Source: Usnea hakonensis
Taxonomy: Eukaryota; Ascomycota; Lecanoromycetes; Lecanorales; Parmeliaceae
DNA: 30,481 nucleotides
Assembly: GCA_013423325.1 (NCBI GenBank)
Contig: BLJB01000440.1
Span: 1 to 30,481, forward strand
Direction of reading: 5' to 3'
Shown here: piece after piece, positions 8,975 through 20,606 of the stretch
Position numbering within the stretch: position 1 is the stretch's first letter
Layout of the letters: every line of letters begins with the position of its first letter
Notes under the pieces: generated by a model
Seen by the model: the letters and a program-made list of their open reading frames with translations, nothing else
What the model was told of the DNA's origin: nothing
Database searches by the model: none
Program-made: the position numbers and the translations under genes

Positions 8975-11900
8975 TTATTCGCTAGCTAGCTCGAAGCTAT
9001 TTAACTAGCCTAAATTAACTATCTATCTTGCCGCTATCCGAATCCCTTTAGTCGTAGTTAATATCGTCTAGAAATCCCCGGTACCTACCTCTACGAGTAG
9101 CCGTAGTCTATCCCTATATAATTCTAGATAGAAGAGGAGAATATATTTAATATCCTACTTTCTCTATCCGTATATATAGTTAGGGTTAATCCCTAGTACC
9201 CTTATTCTATTAAGGAATACGTTAAGTCCGATTTTACCGCTCCTTATCTAGACGGCGACCGAGCTCTCAGCTTTCCTTAATATCCTATAGTAATCGAACC
9301 TCCTATCGTACAAGCCTCCTATCTGAGCGGGGGTTCTTGTCGTACTCGGAGTCCCTTATTAGTACTTTTCCTATTTCCTCGATCTCCGATTATAGAACCA
9401 GTCTTATATTTTCCGTCTTATAACGTTAATACTCTAATATTCCTCGATATCTCTAAGTAGGTTAACCTATCCCTTCTTTCTTCTTATACTGGTAGCCGCT
9501 TAGTCCTAGCTCTTTTCTCCTAGGGCCTTAAGAGCCCAGGCTTCCTTTTCCGCCGCGGGTATAGGTCTTAGCTTCCTCCTTCTACCTCTACTAGCCTAGA
9601 GGCGTCGGGCGATTCGTTCGTTACCCTCTCTTATAGCGGCGTAGGTACCTTATAGAGTCTAGTATTATAGTACTAGCTTATCTAGCTAGTATTCTAATAG
9701 GGGTATCGATACTTCCGCCTCTAGAACTAGGATAGGTATAGCCCTATATACCCCGGTTACTTTGCGGAGACACTCGTTTTATATCTTGGCCAGCTTCTCG
9801 GAGGGCTTCCGGGAGAATCCCTTAGTCCCGCGAGGATAGTGCCAGATCGGTACTACGAATATTAATATCGGGCGCACGACTATACTATATACCGTGCGAC
9901 ACCTGGCGAATATCGCTCCCTATATCGAGCCGGCGAGGTATTCCAGGGCTCGTTTCTATCCTGCGGTACAGGCCGTTAGCTAGGTAATATATAGTCCCTA
10001 CCGGAGTTTAGTATTATATATAAGCCTAGTACTCTAATACTCGGGCTAGGGTCTATTTTTACTTCCTCGAAGTCTAAGGATACCTCTATATTAAATTTCT
10101 TTAGGCTCCTTATAAGGTATACTAGCTCGTATTTCTTAGGGGTAAATATTACCCTATATATCTTAGCCTACCTAAGATAGATATTATAGGCCTTATATAG
10201 TACTCTATAATTATCTTCTATACTTCCGCTATATACTAGTAGATAAATATTATCGACGAAACCTTCTATCTAGATAGGGAGAGCGGCCCTTATATATTAT
10301 TCGATTAGAGGGGCGTTAAAGAAGAGAAATAGTACGGGGGAGATTAGTAATCCCTAAGGAATACCCGTCTCTACTACCTCTATTACGCTCGTCTGGCCCC
10401 CTAACGTTACGGATATCGCTCTATCCGTAAGGAAGCTGGACGTCTATCTTACTATCTTTTCTAGGACTCTCCTTTCCCTTAGGTTATAGAGGAGCCTCTC
10501 GTACGAGACGTTATCGAAGGCACCTATAATATCTAGTAAAAGTAGGCTAGCGACTTTCCTATTATCGACGGTACTATAGTTCTATACGATATAAATTACT
10601 TCCGTTAGCGATTCTAATATTATTTCTATTAATCTACCTTTCCTCGCTCCTATTTACTATTAAGGGAGGAGACTATATCTTTCTACTAGTCCCGCTAGGT
10701 GCTTTAAGATTACCATTTCTAGTACTTTACCTAGGGTATTAAATAAGGCTATTAGTTAATACGCCTTAGATTTCGAATAGTCGGGCTTATTCGGCTTTTT
10801 TAATATTACCGTATTAGCCTCCTTAAAGATTTTCGGATAGTATTCTAAGTTAAAGTAGGCTTAGAAGAGTCTAGTAAAAGAGTCTATAATATATAGGGCT
10901 ATACTCCTTAGAAACCGATTAGGGATTTCTAAGACGCCTGGGGCTTTATCTACCGCCGGGTATATAATTACTTTTAGTACCTTATCTCTATTAATCCTAT
11001 CCCCTATAGATACTAGAGTTAGGTATTAGATATTTAGGATATCCCCTAGATTAGCTACCGGGGTAGATAAAAATAGTACTCTTCTTAAGGCGTTGACCTT
11101 ACCTTTAAATCTAGACTATTTTATCCCTCTTCGATCTAGAATAGCCGGGAATTACGGTAAGGGTTTTAGAGCCGTACTCCGCTCTCTTCCCTATCGGGTA
11201 AGCTTCTAGATTTCGTCTTTCCTTAGAGACGCTTTATATACTCCCTCGCGCTAATAGAGTATACGGGTTTTACGTATAACCTTTACCTTCTCTCTTTTAG
11301 CCTCCCGAAGTTCCTCGATTAACTACTCGTCTTAGAGTTAGTAGTACTCTCTTAGCCTAAGTTTAGCTACCTTAATAACTCTTATATAATCTATATTCTA
11401 GTATAATTTCGAGTTAGTTATAGGCTCTATCTACGGTATATAGTTCTCTATTATCTCCTAGAAACCTTAATTTATAGTCTCTACGAAGGTATCTACCTCC
11501 TCCTCCGTTCTTATAGGCCTCCTAGAGAGAGTACTTTATAGGGTACTACTACTCCTAGCTATCTCGGAGGTAGTATCTTTTTCGGCTAGTTTTTTCTATA
11601 GCCGTCGCTTTCTTATTAGTATCTCTTTCTATTACTATTCTAGTTCTATTACTACTAGTATATAGTTAGACACGTATCCTAGGTCTTCTCTTAAGGTATA
11701 ATAGACTATAGCCTAGTAGGTAGTTAATATTAGGAAGACTAGGTCGATAGCTAATTTCTAGCCCCGGGATTTCTATATAGCTAAGTTATTTAGTAGCCCT
11801 AGAGTTATTTCCTTAGCTTAGATAACTTCGATAAGTCTATTAGCTATTTTATAGTACATATATCACCCTTTATTATTCTATCTAGGGTAGTAGAGATTAA

Positions 11901-12372
11901 AGTCTCTAAAAGCTATATATTCGCCTTCCTCCTCTAAGGCTTATTCTAAAGATACTAGTACTAGAGAGGTTATCGCTACCTCTATTAACGCTAGCGACTA
12001 GTTATATATATTATATACCTAGAGGATTAGTTCTTAAGTAGAGGGCTAAGGAGGAGTATACTCTTCCTTATCTCTACTATCTTACTTAATACTTAACCTA
12101 AGGGAGTAAAAGTCGCCTCCTTAGTATCTAAACTCCTAGCTAGTTAGATCTATCCTTTTATTAATATAAAAGTATATCCGTATATCTAGGCCTAATTTAT
12201 AAGCTAGTAGGAACCTACTAGAGCCTAGATTATATATTAATCTATTAAACGTGTTATAGCTCGGTTCCTAGATCGCTAGTATATTAAAATCTTATACTTC
12301 CCGCTCCTTAAGGAGCGGCGCTAGTACTCCGTCTTTCGACTTCCGCACGTTATATTATAAGACCTTTAATAT
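8975..12372 (-). pseudogene. LINE ORF2: endonuclease-RT-zinc knuckle
   Basis: Minus-strand ORF2 remnant, about 1,130 codons, the usual size for Tad-type ORF2. The likely start is an ATA (former ATG) at 12370-12372. Domains in order: an apurinic-type endonuclease with VLQYNVRKSKDG, ILAIQEPSYNTF and FYSLRLSIK (12372 to about 12080), its QEP Glu intact; the reverse transcriptase with motif A LLLLDIIGAFDNVSYERLL (about 10500-10545, Asp intact), GIPQGLLISPVLF (about 10320-10370) and the catalytic FVDD box changed to FVDN at 10249-10260; and a C-terminal CCHC region near 9110-9200 where NYIYG...KYILLFY shows Cys and His codons turned to Tyr. The reading ends at TAA 8975-8977. Stops are TAG or TAA replacing Gln and Trp. 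The 5'-truncated copy is at 25504-27828. Confidence 0.87.
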
Positions 12373-13722
12373 ACTATCCCTACTTATTAATATAGATATT
12401 AAAATCCGAACCGTTAAGACTAGTATCTATTATACTCGATATCTAGATTATATTAATCGCGTTAACTATATTCTAAAAGCCGGTTCTCCCTCTAAACTAG
12501 ATTAGATACGTCTACCCCGGTTCTTTTTCTAATATCTTAGGCGGCCTTCCTACCCTTCTTAATTATTAGTTATTTAAGATTTCTTCTAGCCTCTTCCTTT
12601 TTAGGGATACTATCTTCTATCCATTCTCTATTTAGACTAGGGCTAGAGTAGATTAGATTATCGCTAAGGGCTCCTTATACTATTTAGGAGTATTCTCCCT
12701 CTTCTACTTAAGACGTTCTACCTTACGTTAGCGGACCTAGTAGACCGAGCTCTATACCTTATAATTACCTTAGTAGACTACGTAGCGTCTCTACCCTTAG
12801 CCTCGGTAATCCTTAGTAGGGTAGGCTCCTACGTAGCGTCCATATTTTTCCGGTCTCTAGTATAATCCCTAAAAGTAGCCGTACTACTAGTATCGATAGT
12901 ACTACTTTAGTCCGCTTGCTACCTCCTATTTTCTATAGTAGAGTAGCTAGCTATTCTCTACTATATCCTCTACTATTAGTCTATTTACCCCTTCGGGGCC
13001 CTTAGTTTTAATTAGGAGTATAGAGTATTTCTTAGTCTCTCTATAGTCTATACGTCTTCTTTATCTATATAAATAGGGGCTATTCTACCCTTACTACCTC
13101 TAGTCCGGGGTAGAGGGTACTATTCTCCCGTTTTAGCTTCTCGATATAAGCCCCTTAGTCTTTATTATCGAACGCGTCGATTCTTACTAAGTCGACGGCT
13201 ACTATAAAGGAAGGTTTAAGGATATAGGCTAATAGATAACCCCTCTAGATTATTTTAGCGTCCTTCTCTACCGCCCTCTTTACCTCCCTTAAGGCTATAT
13301 ATAGGACTATACCCCCGTTATAGGAGTACCTTACTATAATAATAGAGCCTATCGAGGCTCCGCTACTATAGAATATATCCTTAAGCTACGCCGGCGTAGT
13401 GTACTTAATCTTCTTTCTCTCCTCCTTACTTCTTATCCTAATTATTACCCTTTTCTTATTAGCGTTTCCCGCCGTAGTACGGGAGGGTAGTAGCGCCGAG
13501 TTTAGTCGCTCGTATATAAGTAGCCTAGCGGCGTTACTAGCTACCTTTTAGGCCTAGGACTATTATAGCGCCGAGGGTAGGCCTCTAATTAGCTATTTCT
13601 CCGCCTACTTTTAGGTCTCTTTCCGCTTAGCTTTAGCTAACTCTACGTATTCCTCTACTAGCTAGATTACTATTTTAAATAGCCTAAATTTCTATCCGTC
13701 GAGGTCCTCGAAAGATATATTC
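12373..13722 (-). pseudogene. LINE ORF1, 3' portion
   Basis: Continuation of ORF1 after the copia insertion. The frame resumes at 13722 with a reading of ISFEDLDG, then LVEEYVELAKAKRKET, then NAARLLIYERLNSALLPS, then REVKRAVEKDAKIIQRGYLL (Q codons now stops). It is a charged protein with helical, coiled-coil-like stretches, as in ORF1 of this clade, where the product is an RNA-binding chaperone. Near 13085 the best frame shifts by one, suggesting an indel. I did not find clear CCHC knuckles. The exact 3' end before ORF2 is uncertain. Confidence 0.7.
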
Positions 13723-13842
13723 TGTCAAAATATGGGGTAGGACACATAGAAGTTGTATTCACTATGGATCTCTATGAAGGAAAGCTTGACTATGTCCCAA
13801 GTAGTAGTCACGTGACNNNNNNNNNNNNNNNNNNNNNNNNNN
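13723..13842 (-). repeat. copia 3' LTR, partly in assembly gap
   Basis: It begins TGTCAAAATATGGGG and is colinear with the right LTR through GTCACGTGAC (13807-13816), after which 37 unknown bases begin. The end is set from the 120-bp length of the right LTR and is approximate. This copy is unmutated. The right copy differs by C to T and G to A changes only (acacat/atatat, attcact/atttact, tgtc/tatc). Confidence 0.85.
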
Positions 13843-13853
13843 NNNNNNNNNNN
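13817..13853. other. Assembly gap (37 N)
   Basis: Unknown bases start exactly after the first GTCACGTGAC palindrome of the LTR, where the other LTR has a second copy of that palindrome, so the repeat probably broke the assembly. A second, 2-base gap is at 13980-13981. No gene spans this gap; frames through the N run are artefacts. Confidence 0.95.
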
Positions 13854-14105
13854 ATGCTTCGTAGACCCCCTATACCCCCCCTTGGCGAACGCCGGGTAAC
13901 TAAAGTGAATTTCCACGGTAATAGAGGTGAAAAAATGAACGCCGGGTTACTATAGTGAAAATATCATAACACCCCCCTANNGGTTAGCGCGAACGCAGGG
14001 TAACATGAATACAGGGTAAGTACTAGGTGATGTGAATATAGGATAACCCCCTATACCCCCCCTGGTGAATGTACCCCCCCCTAGTGAATGCAGGGTAACC
14101 AGAGT
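13854..14105. repeat. Degenerate C-run repeat in copia 3' UTR
   Basis: A motif of the form gaa(c/t)gc(c/a)gggtaac recurs near 13888, 13939, 13990, 14007, 14034 and 14085, interspersed with long C runs (ccccctatacccccccttgg and ccccccctagtg). On the coding (minus) strand these are G runs next to the 3' LTR, where a polypurine tract is expected. The block keeps normal CpA and TpG and contains both assembly gaps. A G-quadruplex on the minus strand is possible (inference). Confidence 0.7.
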
Positions 14106-14654
14106 AAATGAAATAGATCTGAAAATGACTATATCAAACTATGTAATACTAAAAATTAGGTAGTATAGTATCCAAATTCCACTTTTTGTAAAAACACGGT
14201 TATTTGAAATCTTTTTTCGCAATATATCGAGTGTATACCAAAAAATCAACTAAAGTGAGGTCGGAGGATATATATAGGGGTATATAAATATAAGTGGTGC
14301 AAATGCTCCGAATGTAAGTGGTAAATACTCCGAATACTATATGAGATCCTGTAAGGCCTAATGGGCCGATCCATGAAAAAATGGTAGATTGCTCTAGTGG
14401 TGATAACAGTAGTAATTGGGGTACTAACCCGAGGCATTGGGGACCTATTTGGCTATAGTAGTGAGAGTATTTGGTGTAGCTGTTCATTGAATGGCAAGTC
14501 CACATAATGCTAAGCCTGATATTGGGGCTCTGCGGGCGCGGGTAGATCACCCGAAATACGGGGGCCAATAGAATCGCCCCCCTGGATCATGGTAATGGTG
14601 ATTTATTGAAATGGTGTATGGGAATAGTGCAAGCTCCCCTGGAATAGGACTGCG
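14106..14654 (-). other. copia 3' untranslated region, no gene
   Basis: The 550 bp between the C-run repeats and the pol stop. A minus-strand frame of 122 codons (14200-14568) exists but resembles nothing I know, begins inside the element's 3' UTR and is best treated as chance. A small duplication (aagtggt...ctccgaat) lies near 14293-14335. The sequence is essentially unmutated. Confidence 0.6.
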
Positions 14655-17600
14655 TTATGGAGGTGCTTCCAGGCCAATGAGATCCCGAAATCTATCAAAT
14701 TTGTCTTTGCATAGGGCCTTAGTAAGCCCGTTAGCGACCTGTCTATCAGTAGGAATATATTCTAATGCCATATTCCTAGCAGTGACCTGTTCGCGTATAT
14801 AGTGGTGCTGAATGTTAATATGCTTAGTACGTATATAGAACTGGGGGTTCTTAGCCAGTACTATAGCTCCCTGGTTGTCGTAATAGATAACTACTGTCTT
14901 GGTAGCTTGGTTACTAGGATTAAGTTAATCTAAGAGACTACGTAGCTATACCGCTTCCTTAGTGGCTTACGTTTAGCCGATATACTCGGCCTTATAGGTT
15001 GAAAGTACTATAGTGGGTTATCGCTTAGATAACTAGCTAATTACGGTACTACCTATATTAAAGACGTACCCCGAAGTAGATTATCGAGTATCTTGATTAC
15101 TAGCCTAGTCGGTATCGGTGTACCCTATTAGAGGTTTGAGTTCCCCCCTAAAGACTAATTGGTAGTTGATAGTTTATCTGAGATACCGGAAGATCCGTTT
15201 AACTGCTTTCTAGTGAGACTTATTTAGATTGGAGCTATATCGGGACACTACTAAGACGGTATACGCGATATCTGGTCTCGTGCCTAGCATTGCATATATT
15301 AGTGAGCCGACGGCCGACTAGTAAGCCGTGCGAGAAGCCTTAGTGGCCTAGAAATCTTCTTTAGTAGCCTAATACTTCTCTGTGCCCATCGGCGTTAGGG
15401 TTCCTTTAGACTCCCATATGCTATGCTTAGTAATAAATTTCTGAATATAGCCTGCCTGGCCGAGTCGCAGGATTCGATTGGCCCGATCTCTGGTGACGGT
15501 TATGCCGAGGTAGTAACGATACTCGCCTAAATTAGTTATTTTAAAGCGCTCGTAGAGCTTATCTTTGATACGCTAAATAGCTCCCTTATCGGGTCCTATA
15601 AGTAGGATATCGTCTATATAGATAGCGATAATAGTAGTATTATTACTAAAGACGGAGTAGTCGGCGGTAATAGGCTTAAACCTAAGCTCTATAAGGAATA
15701 CTACTAGGGTGTTATACTATATCCTAGGGGATTATTTAAGGCCGTATAGCGCCTTTTTCAGTTTATATACCTTACTTTTACTAGACTCGAAGCCTATAGG
15801 CTATATAACGTAGATCGTCTCTTCCATATTGCTATATAGGAAGGCCGTTTTGATATCTATCTATTCTAATTCCCAGTCTAGGGCTGCCGCTAGGGCGAAG
15901 ATAGCTTTATAGCTTATAGGCTTTATAACGGAGGCGAAAGTCTTATTAAAATCGATACCTTCGCGTTGCTTAAAACCGCGTACTACCTAGCGTACTTTGT
16001 ATCTTGCGACTTCTCCCTAAGGCCCTCGCTTGATTTTGTAGACCTATTTGCCTCCCAAGGCATATACGTTTGAGGACAGATCCATAAGAGTCTATATCCT
16101 ATTAGTTACTAGGGAGTCTACCTCTTCCTATATGGTAAGCTCCTAGTGTATCTTTATATATTCGTCCGCTATTGCCTCTTTATAGCTTTGAGGTTTATAT
16201 GGCTCGGGAGCGTTAGCTTTGGCCAGTAGAGAGAGAGGGTCTAGTATAAGATTACGGTACGTCTATAGTATTTTATGCCTTGATGGCTATTATCCCGAAG
16301 GCTAACTATCTATTATCGACCGAGTAGTAGGCTTTATATCTGAATACGCTAAATGCGCCGAGTCCTTAGAGACTATCGAGGGTGTAAGAGTACTATTACT
16401 AAGAGTATTAGGTAATTCTAGCCCTGGTACTATACCTAACGACTCCCCTAAAGCCGTACTTAGTAGTGGCGTATCTCCCCTTATAAGTCTCGGAGGCTAT
16501 ACTCTTATCGGCTACGCGACTAGTACTAACGTAATTGGGATTCTAACTATAGTTATATACTACTTAGTTATAGTGGAGTTAGCTACTTCGATAGAGTCTT
16601 CGCGTCTTCTCTTACTAATCTCCCCTAGAGACGATATTAAAGGAGCAGTCTCCACGTTATTAATAGCGTTAATGCGACGCTTATTACGAGTCTCTAAGAG
16701 ACCCGAGTTATTAGCTTATTATACCCCGGAAGGGGTGAGTTCCATTAGGGAGAGCTTAGGTAGGATATTATTAATCCAATATACGTTAGAGAAGACTTCG
16801 ACTTTACTATTTGGTAATAGTATACGATAAAATCGGCCGCTTTGGTACCCGACTAGCTTACCTTTATAAGCGCGGTCTTGATACTTTAACTAGCCTATAT
16901 TACCTAGATATACTTGATAATAGCCTATTTAGCCGATAATACGCAAGTACGATAGGTCTAGAGGATACCCTATATACGCTTCGTGAGGGGTAATATCCCG
17001 ACCCGAGATAGGCTATATATTCCGAAGATAGTTGGAAGCCCGCACGAATTCAGACTAGAATCTCTGGGGCAACTAGCTTTCTTTAAGTATGGCACTAGCT
17101 TTTTATTAGATTGTCTACCCGAGACGCTCTGATTTGCCGTTTATTTAAGGGTTACTAGGTACGATACCTTCCTAGGTAATATCCTTAGTAAGCCGAAAGG
17201 CGTATATTTCGTAATTGTTATATTCGGTACCGTAGTCTATACGAAAGCGGGTATATTTGTAGTCCCCGTATTCTATTTGGTTTAGGAATAATTTGAATGC
17301 CGTAAGGACTATAGGCCCTTCTTTATTTAATAGAAATACGATGGTAGACCTAAGAGTCTTATCGTCTAAGAAGGTAATTATCTACCGGTAGCTATTATAA
17401 GAAGTGGGGAACGGACCCTAAATATTACTATAGATTAGGTCGTTTTCCTAGCGCCCTAGTTCTATATAATGCTTGTGCGGTTCCACTTTCATATTGGCAA
17501 TACTATATGGTTCGTAGGCATTAGTAGGAGGAGGAATAGTTAGATTTATATTAATACTTATTTTAGTAAGCTTCTTGAGGCTTTAGTAACCCAAATGGCC

Positions 17601-20110
17601 GTGGCGGCTATACTATATTCGCAAGGTCTCCTTATTGACTTGAGGCTCTGGGTTAGTGGTAAGTAAAGTTATAGTTAAGGGGGACTTATTGTAAGCGGGG
17701 ATATCTCCATTAATAACTACTAGGTATATAGGGGCCTCGGTCCATATATTAAGCGTATATAGACGATTACGTTAGTGCCTAAAGATAATACTATACTCCC
17801 TAATATTAATGCTACCCGGTACGAGTATGACTTTTATACCTTAGTCCTCAAGCTGCCCCTAAGAAATCAGGTTGAACTTACTTATAGGTACGTACTAGAC
17901 GTTATTAATAACTAGCGTACGTTTACCTCCGAGGCCTTTATATTGAAGGTGAACTCGGCCGACTCCTTCGGCTAGGATATGGCCCGCAATACTATTTACT
18001 TTGACTAATATCGCGAAGGGGGTAAAGGTTTGAAATACTAACCGATCCCGTACTATATACTGAGTGCAACTGCTATCGATAAACTATAGTGCCGAGAGTA
18101 TAGCTACCGTAAATATTGAGGAAGTTTATACTATTATCTTCTAGGACGGCTGAGACGGCTTAGAGGTAGATAGCTTGGAGGTCCGGCTTTAGAGCCAGTA
18201 AGAGTTTGTAATAAGATATATAGCTTTAGTTAGTTACTCGGTATAGGCTATAAAGCTGAAAGCCGTAGGCTCGGTTACTACTACGGTAGCCTAGGTCTCG
18301 GTAGCGGGCTTTACTTCATTAGAGGAGTTATTATTATTACCTCTATTATTATTACCTCTACGGCTACCTCGGCTACCGCGTCCGCTACGTCTACGACTAC
18401 GACCGCGAGTACTACTATTATTATTGTTCTCCTTCTTTTTCAGATGGGGATAAAGAGAGGTATACTCTAAGTCGTTATACTAGTCCTTCTTATAGTGAGT
18501 ATAGTACTTGTAGGTCTAGGTATACGTACGAGAATTGCCTATATAGGCTCCTAGTTAGACCTTAATATCGGTTCCCCTAGTAGTTATTAAAGTTATAACG
18601 CTCTGCGTGTTATACGCAAACGTACCGTTAACTAGAGCGGCTAGTACTTAAGTCTTAGCCGAGGATATAGAGTTAGTAGGGTTCGTAACCGTATTTAGGA
18701 ACCTCGTAATAGTATAGTCTAGATCGAACTTATATTCGCTATTATTATCGAAAGCGTTATAGGTTTAGTTATACTATTCGTAGTACGCGTTATAGATAGA
18801 GCCTAGGCCTAAGTAGAAGTAATAGATTTTCTAGTTCTTATTAAATTAAAGCTTTAAGGATAGGGTATCGAACTCTTCTAGTACCTCAATAAAATCGTTA
18901 GTATAGGTCTAAGGATTATTATCGTAGCTTACTAGATTAACCGTATCGAGCTTTCTAAAGGTAGAATTGAGGATGCCGGAGCCCCGAGGCTTATATTTCT
19001 CAAGGGTTATCCAGGCAACGAGACTTAAGCATCGTGTATATCTTATCGTGGGCTTGTTCCTAGGCTTCGAGCTTCTCAGTAGTTACTCCTACCGGGGCGG
19101 TATAGTCTTTCGCAATATAGCGCTATATGCCTAGGAGCTTTAGCTCGTCTTCGAATTGCTACTTCTATATTTGGTAGTTAGAGGCGCCTTTAAGCTTGTC
19201 GATATTATTAAGATGGCTTAGGGAGGCTAAGATTTTAGTTTCTTCGGCTAATATAGCTTTACTTAGAAACCGAATAGATCGACGTCAATGTCGGGCGGAA
19301 TTTGTGGTATTGATTCAGGGGTGGATTGCCCTAAGGAAGGTATTGAATCAGCGCGCGAGATTGGAGTATACTCGCTATCTGTCGTACTATCTGGTATGTA
19401 CGTAAGTGATTTAAGCGTGTTGGGAAAGTCTCTTTCGGCCCTGAGGTTGGTACGATCGAGCTTGGAGGTTTATTAATAATAATAGGCTATTATAGTATAA
19501 TCGAGAGCGATTTGAGGAGAAATTTCGTAGTACTTAGATCTAGATCTTAGGAAGTATGGTGTAATAGAACGTTTCTAAGGAAACTTAGGCTTCTTTATAG
19601 GCCTTAGAATACTCTCGTTTAAATCGCTTTGACCACTTCCTATTCCTATATCTTACGGTGAGTCTACCCTTAGCCGTTTAGTATAGGTCTTAGTATAGAT
19701 ATTAACTTCCGCTTAGTTATATTTCTCTTTATTATCGCGAGACGAGATAGGCTTATTTGCGTCAATAGTAGGGGTTCTCTTTCTCTTCTCCTTACGATGG
19801 CGTACCTTAGCCTGTTTGCTCGTGGCATCGGATTATGTATTTCCTAGAGGAGGCTGGGGAGGCTGGGGCTGTTAGCCCTAATCTTTGCTTGCCTCTACTT
19901 TTGCCTTAGCCTGTAAGGGCTGCGGATAAGGTTGGGGCTTCTTTTTCCTATATTTGCCTTTACCTTTGCCTTTCCGCTTGGTCTTTGCTCTTATCTATAG
20001 TAGCTGGAATGGCTAGGATGGCTAGTTTTTAGCCGTTATTGCGGATATTATATAATTAACTTTAGACTGAGTCTAGATACTCGCTACCGTGTTTACGGTA
20101 TTTCGGTATA
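14655..20110 (-). pseudogene. copia gag-pol polyprotein, degraded
   Basis: One minus-strand frame from roughly 20110 (start unclear, ATG probably lost) to TAA at 14655-14657. The N-terminus is a Lys/Gln/Pro-rich region (KRKGKGKGKYRKKKPQP near 19900-19980). The Gag zinc knuckle at 18462-18503 has CX2CX4HX4C spacing, with all three Cys and the His read as Tyr, followed by an Arg/Gly/Ser/Asn tract at 18310-18425. The integrase C-terminal core NGKSERLG lies at 17111-17157. The reverse transcriptase AIYIDDILLIGP has the YIDD box intact (15609-15620). RNase H ends YDNQGAIVLAKNP...RTKHINI and LTKALCKDKFDRF (about 14680-14890). The RNase H end is virtually unmutated, the gag-integrase part strongly so. 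Stops elsewhere make it non-functional. Confidence 0.88.
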
Positions 20111-20474
20111 TAAATAAGGGTATATTCCCCTTTATTTAGCGTGTCCTACGCAGGGAAGGTAATCTTCTAGGGGCCGAATAGCTATATAATTGGTTGATTT
20201 CGCGTAAGCCTTGGCGATACCTTGGCACTTGGTGAGCTTCGGTATTAACGGCGTTAAGCCGAGGCTAGGGGTTTCCTAGCTATCGAATTTGCGACGAATT
20301 ATGACCGTTTAGGCCTAAATAACTATTTATATGTAGGGATTTCCACTTTTAAGAGGTTATTTAATAAACGATTGGATTACCGCTATAGTACTCTATAGCG
20401 GGGTAATTACTATGCTGAGAGTCGCTATAGTTAGTATAGTTATAGTATACTAGAATATTGTCGGGGCGAACCCC

Positions 20475-20486
20475 GGGCTTATAACC
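20475..20486 (-). promoter_or_regulatory. copia primer-binding site, initiator tRNA-Met arm
   Basis: Directly inside the 5' LTR (20487) the plus strand reads gggcttataacc. This is the anticodon arm of eukaryotic initiator tRNA-Met (GGGCTCATAACC) with one change, CA to TA, exactly the RIP change. Ty5 of yeast and Drosophila copia prime from an internally cleaved initiator tRNA at this arm, so a half-tRNA primer is likely. Family knowledge supports the mechanism; the match is seen directly. Confidence 0.8.
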
Positions 20487-20606
20487 TATCAAAATATGGG
20501 GTAGGATATATAGAAGTTGTATTTACTATGGATCTCTATGAAGGAAAGCTTGACTATGTCCCAAGTAGTAGTCACGTGACGAAGTCACGTGACTCTACTT
20601 TCAACA
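20487..20606 (-). repeat. copia 5' LTR
   Basis: 120 bp, complete. Ends are TATC (former TGTC) and CAACA on the plus strand, followed by target duplication tattc. The inner ~40 bp carry RIP changes; the outer ~80 bp are unmutated. In the minus-strand sense the promoter boxes lie near its start (U3). Confidence 0.92.
20571..20593. promoter_or_regulatory. Paired GTCACGTGAC palindromes in the LTR
   Basis: Two perfect 10-bp palindromes, 20571-20580 and 20584-20593, separated by gaa, place two CACGTG E-boxes 13 bp apart, 14-36 bases from the LTR's 5' end. CACGTG is the core bound by fungal bHLH factors (Cbf1, Pho4 and SREBP-like families). The first box is also seen in the left LTR (13807-13816). 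An upstream activating role is inference. Confidence 0.6.

Larger units (their letters stand above)
13723..20606 (-). mobile_element. Ty1/copia element inside LINE ORF1
   Basis: Minus-strand LTR retrotransposon of 6,884 bp with a 5-bp target duplication tattc (13718-13722 and 20607-20611). The right LTR (20487-20606) is 120 bp; the left one starts at 13723 and runs into an assembly gap. One gag-pol frame has the copia order of zinc knuckle, integrase, reverse transcriptase, RNase H. The element is only patchily RIP-mutated: 13723-14900 and 19280-19470 look nearly untouched, while much of 14900-19200 is depleted in CpA. It is the youngest dated insertion here, because it lies within the LINE, which lies within the gypsy element. 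Confidence 0.93.

Noticed and set aside
13725..13955. Open frames on both strands across 13725-13955
   Set aside because: They run through 37 unknown bases and lie in the copia LTR and repeat block; the N run removes stops artificially.
14200..14568. 122-codon minus-strand ORF with hydrophobic segments
   Set aside because: It lies in the copia 3' UTR behind the pol stop, resembles no known protein and has low-complexity Tyr/Ile runs; chance is the simplest explanation.
14611..14802. Plus-strand ORF of 63 codons
   Set aside because: Antisense shadow of the well-preserved copia RNase H C-terminus.
16573..16830. Plus-strand ORF of 85 codons
   Set aside because: Antisense to copia pol between integrase and RT; no independent evidence of a gene.
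19196..19476. Two overlapping plus-strand ORFs
   Set aside because: Antisense shadows in copia gag, in an island that escaped RIP and therefore lacks stops.
20465..20486. Possible tRNA-Met gene
   Set aside because: Only the anticodon-arm segment is present, directly beside an LTR; acceptor and T arms are absent, so it is a primer-binding site.
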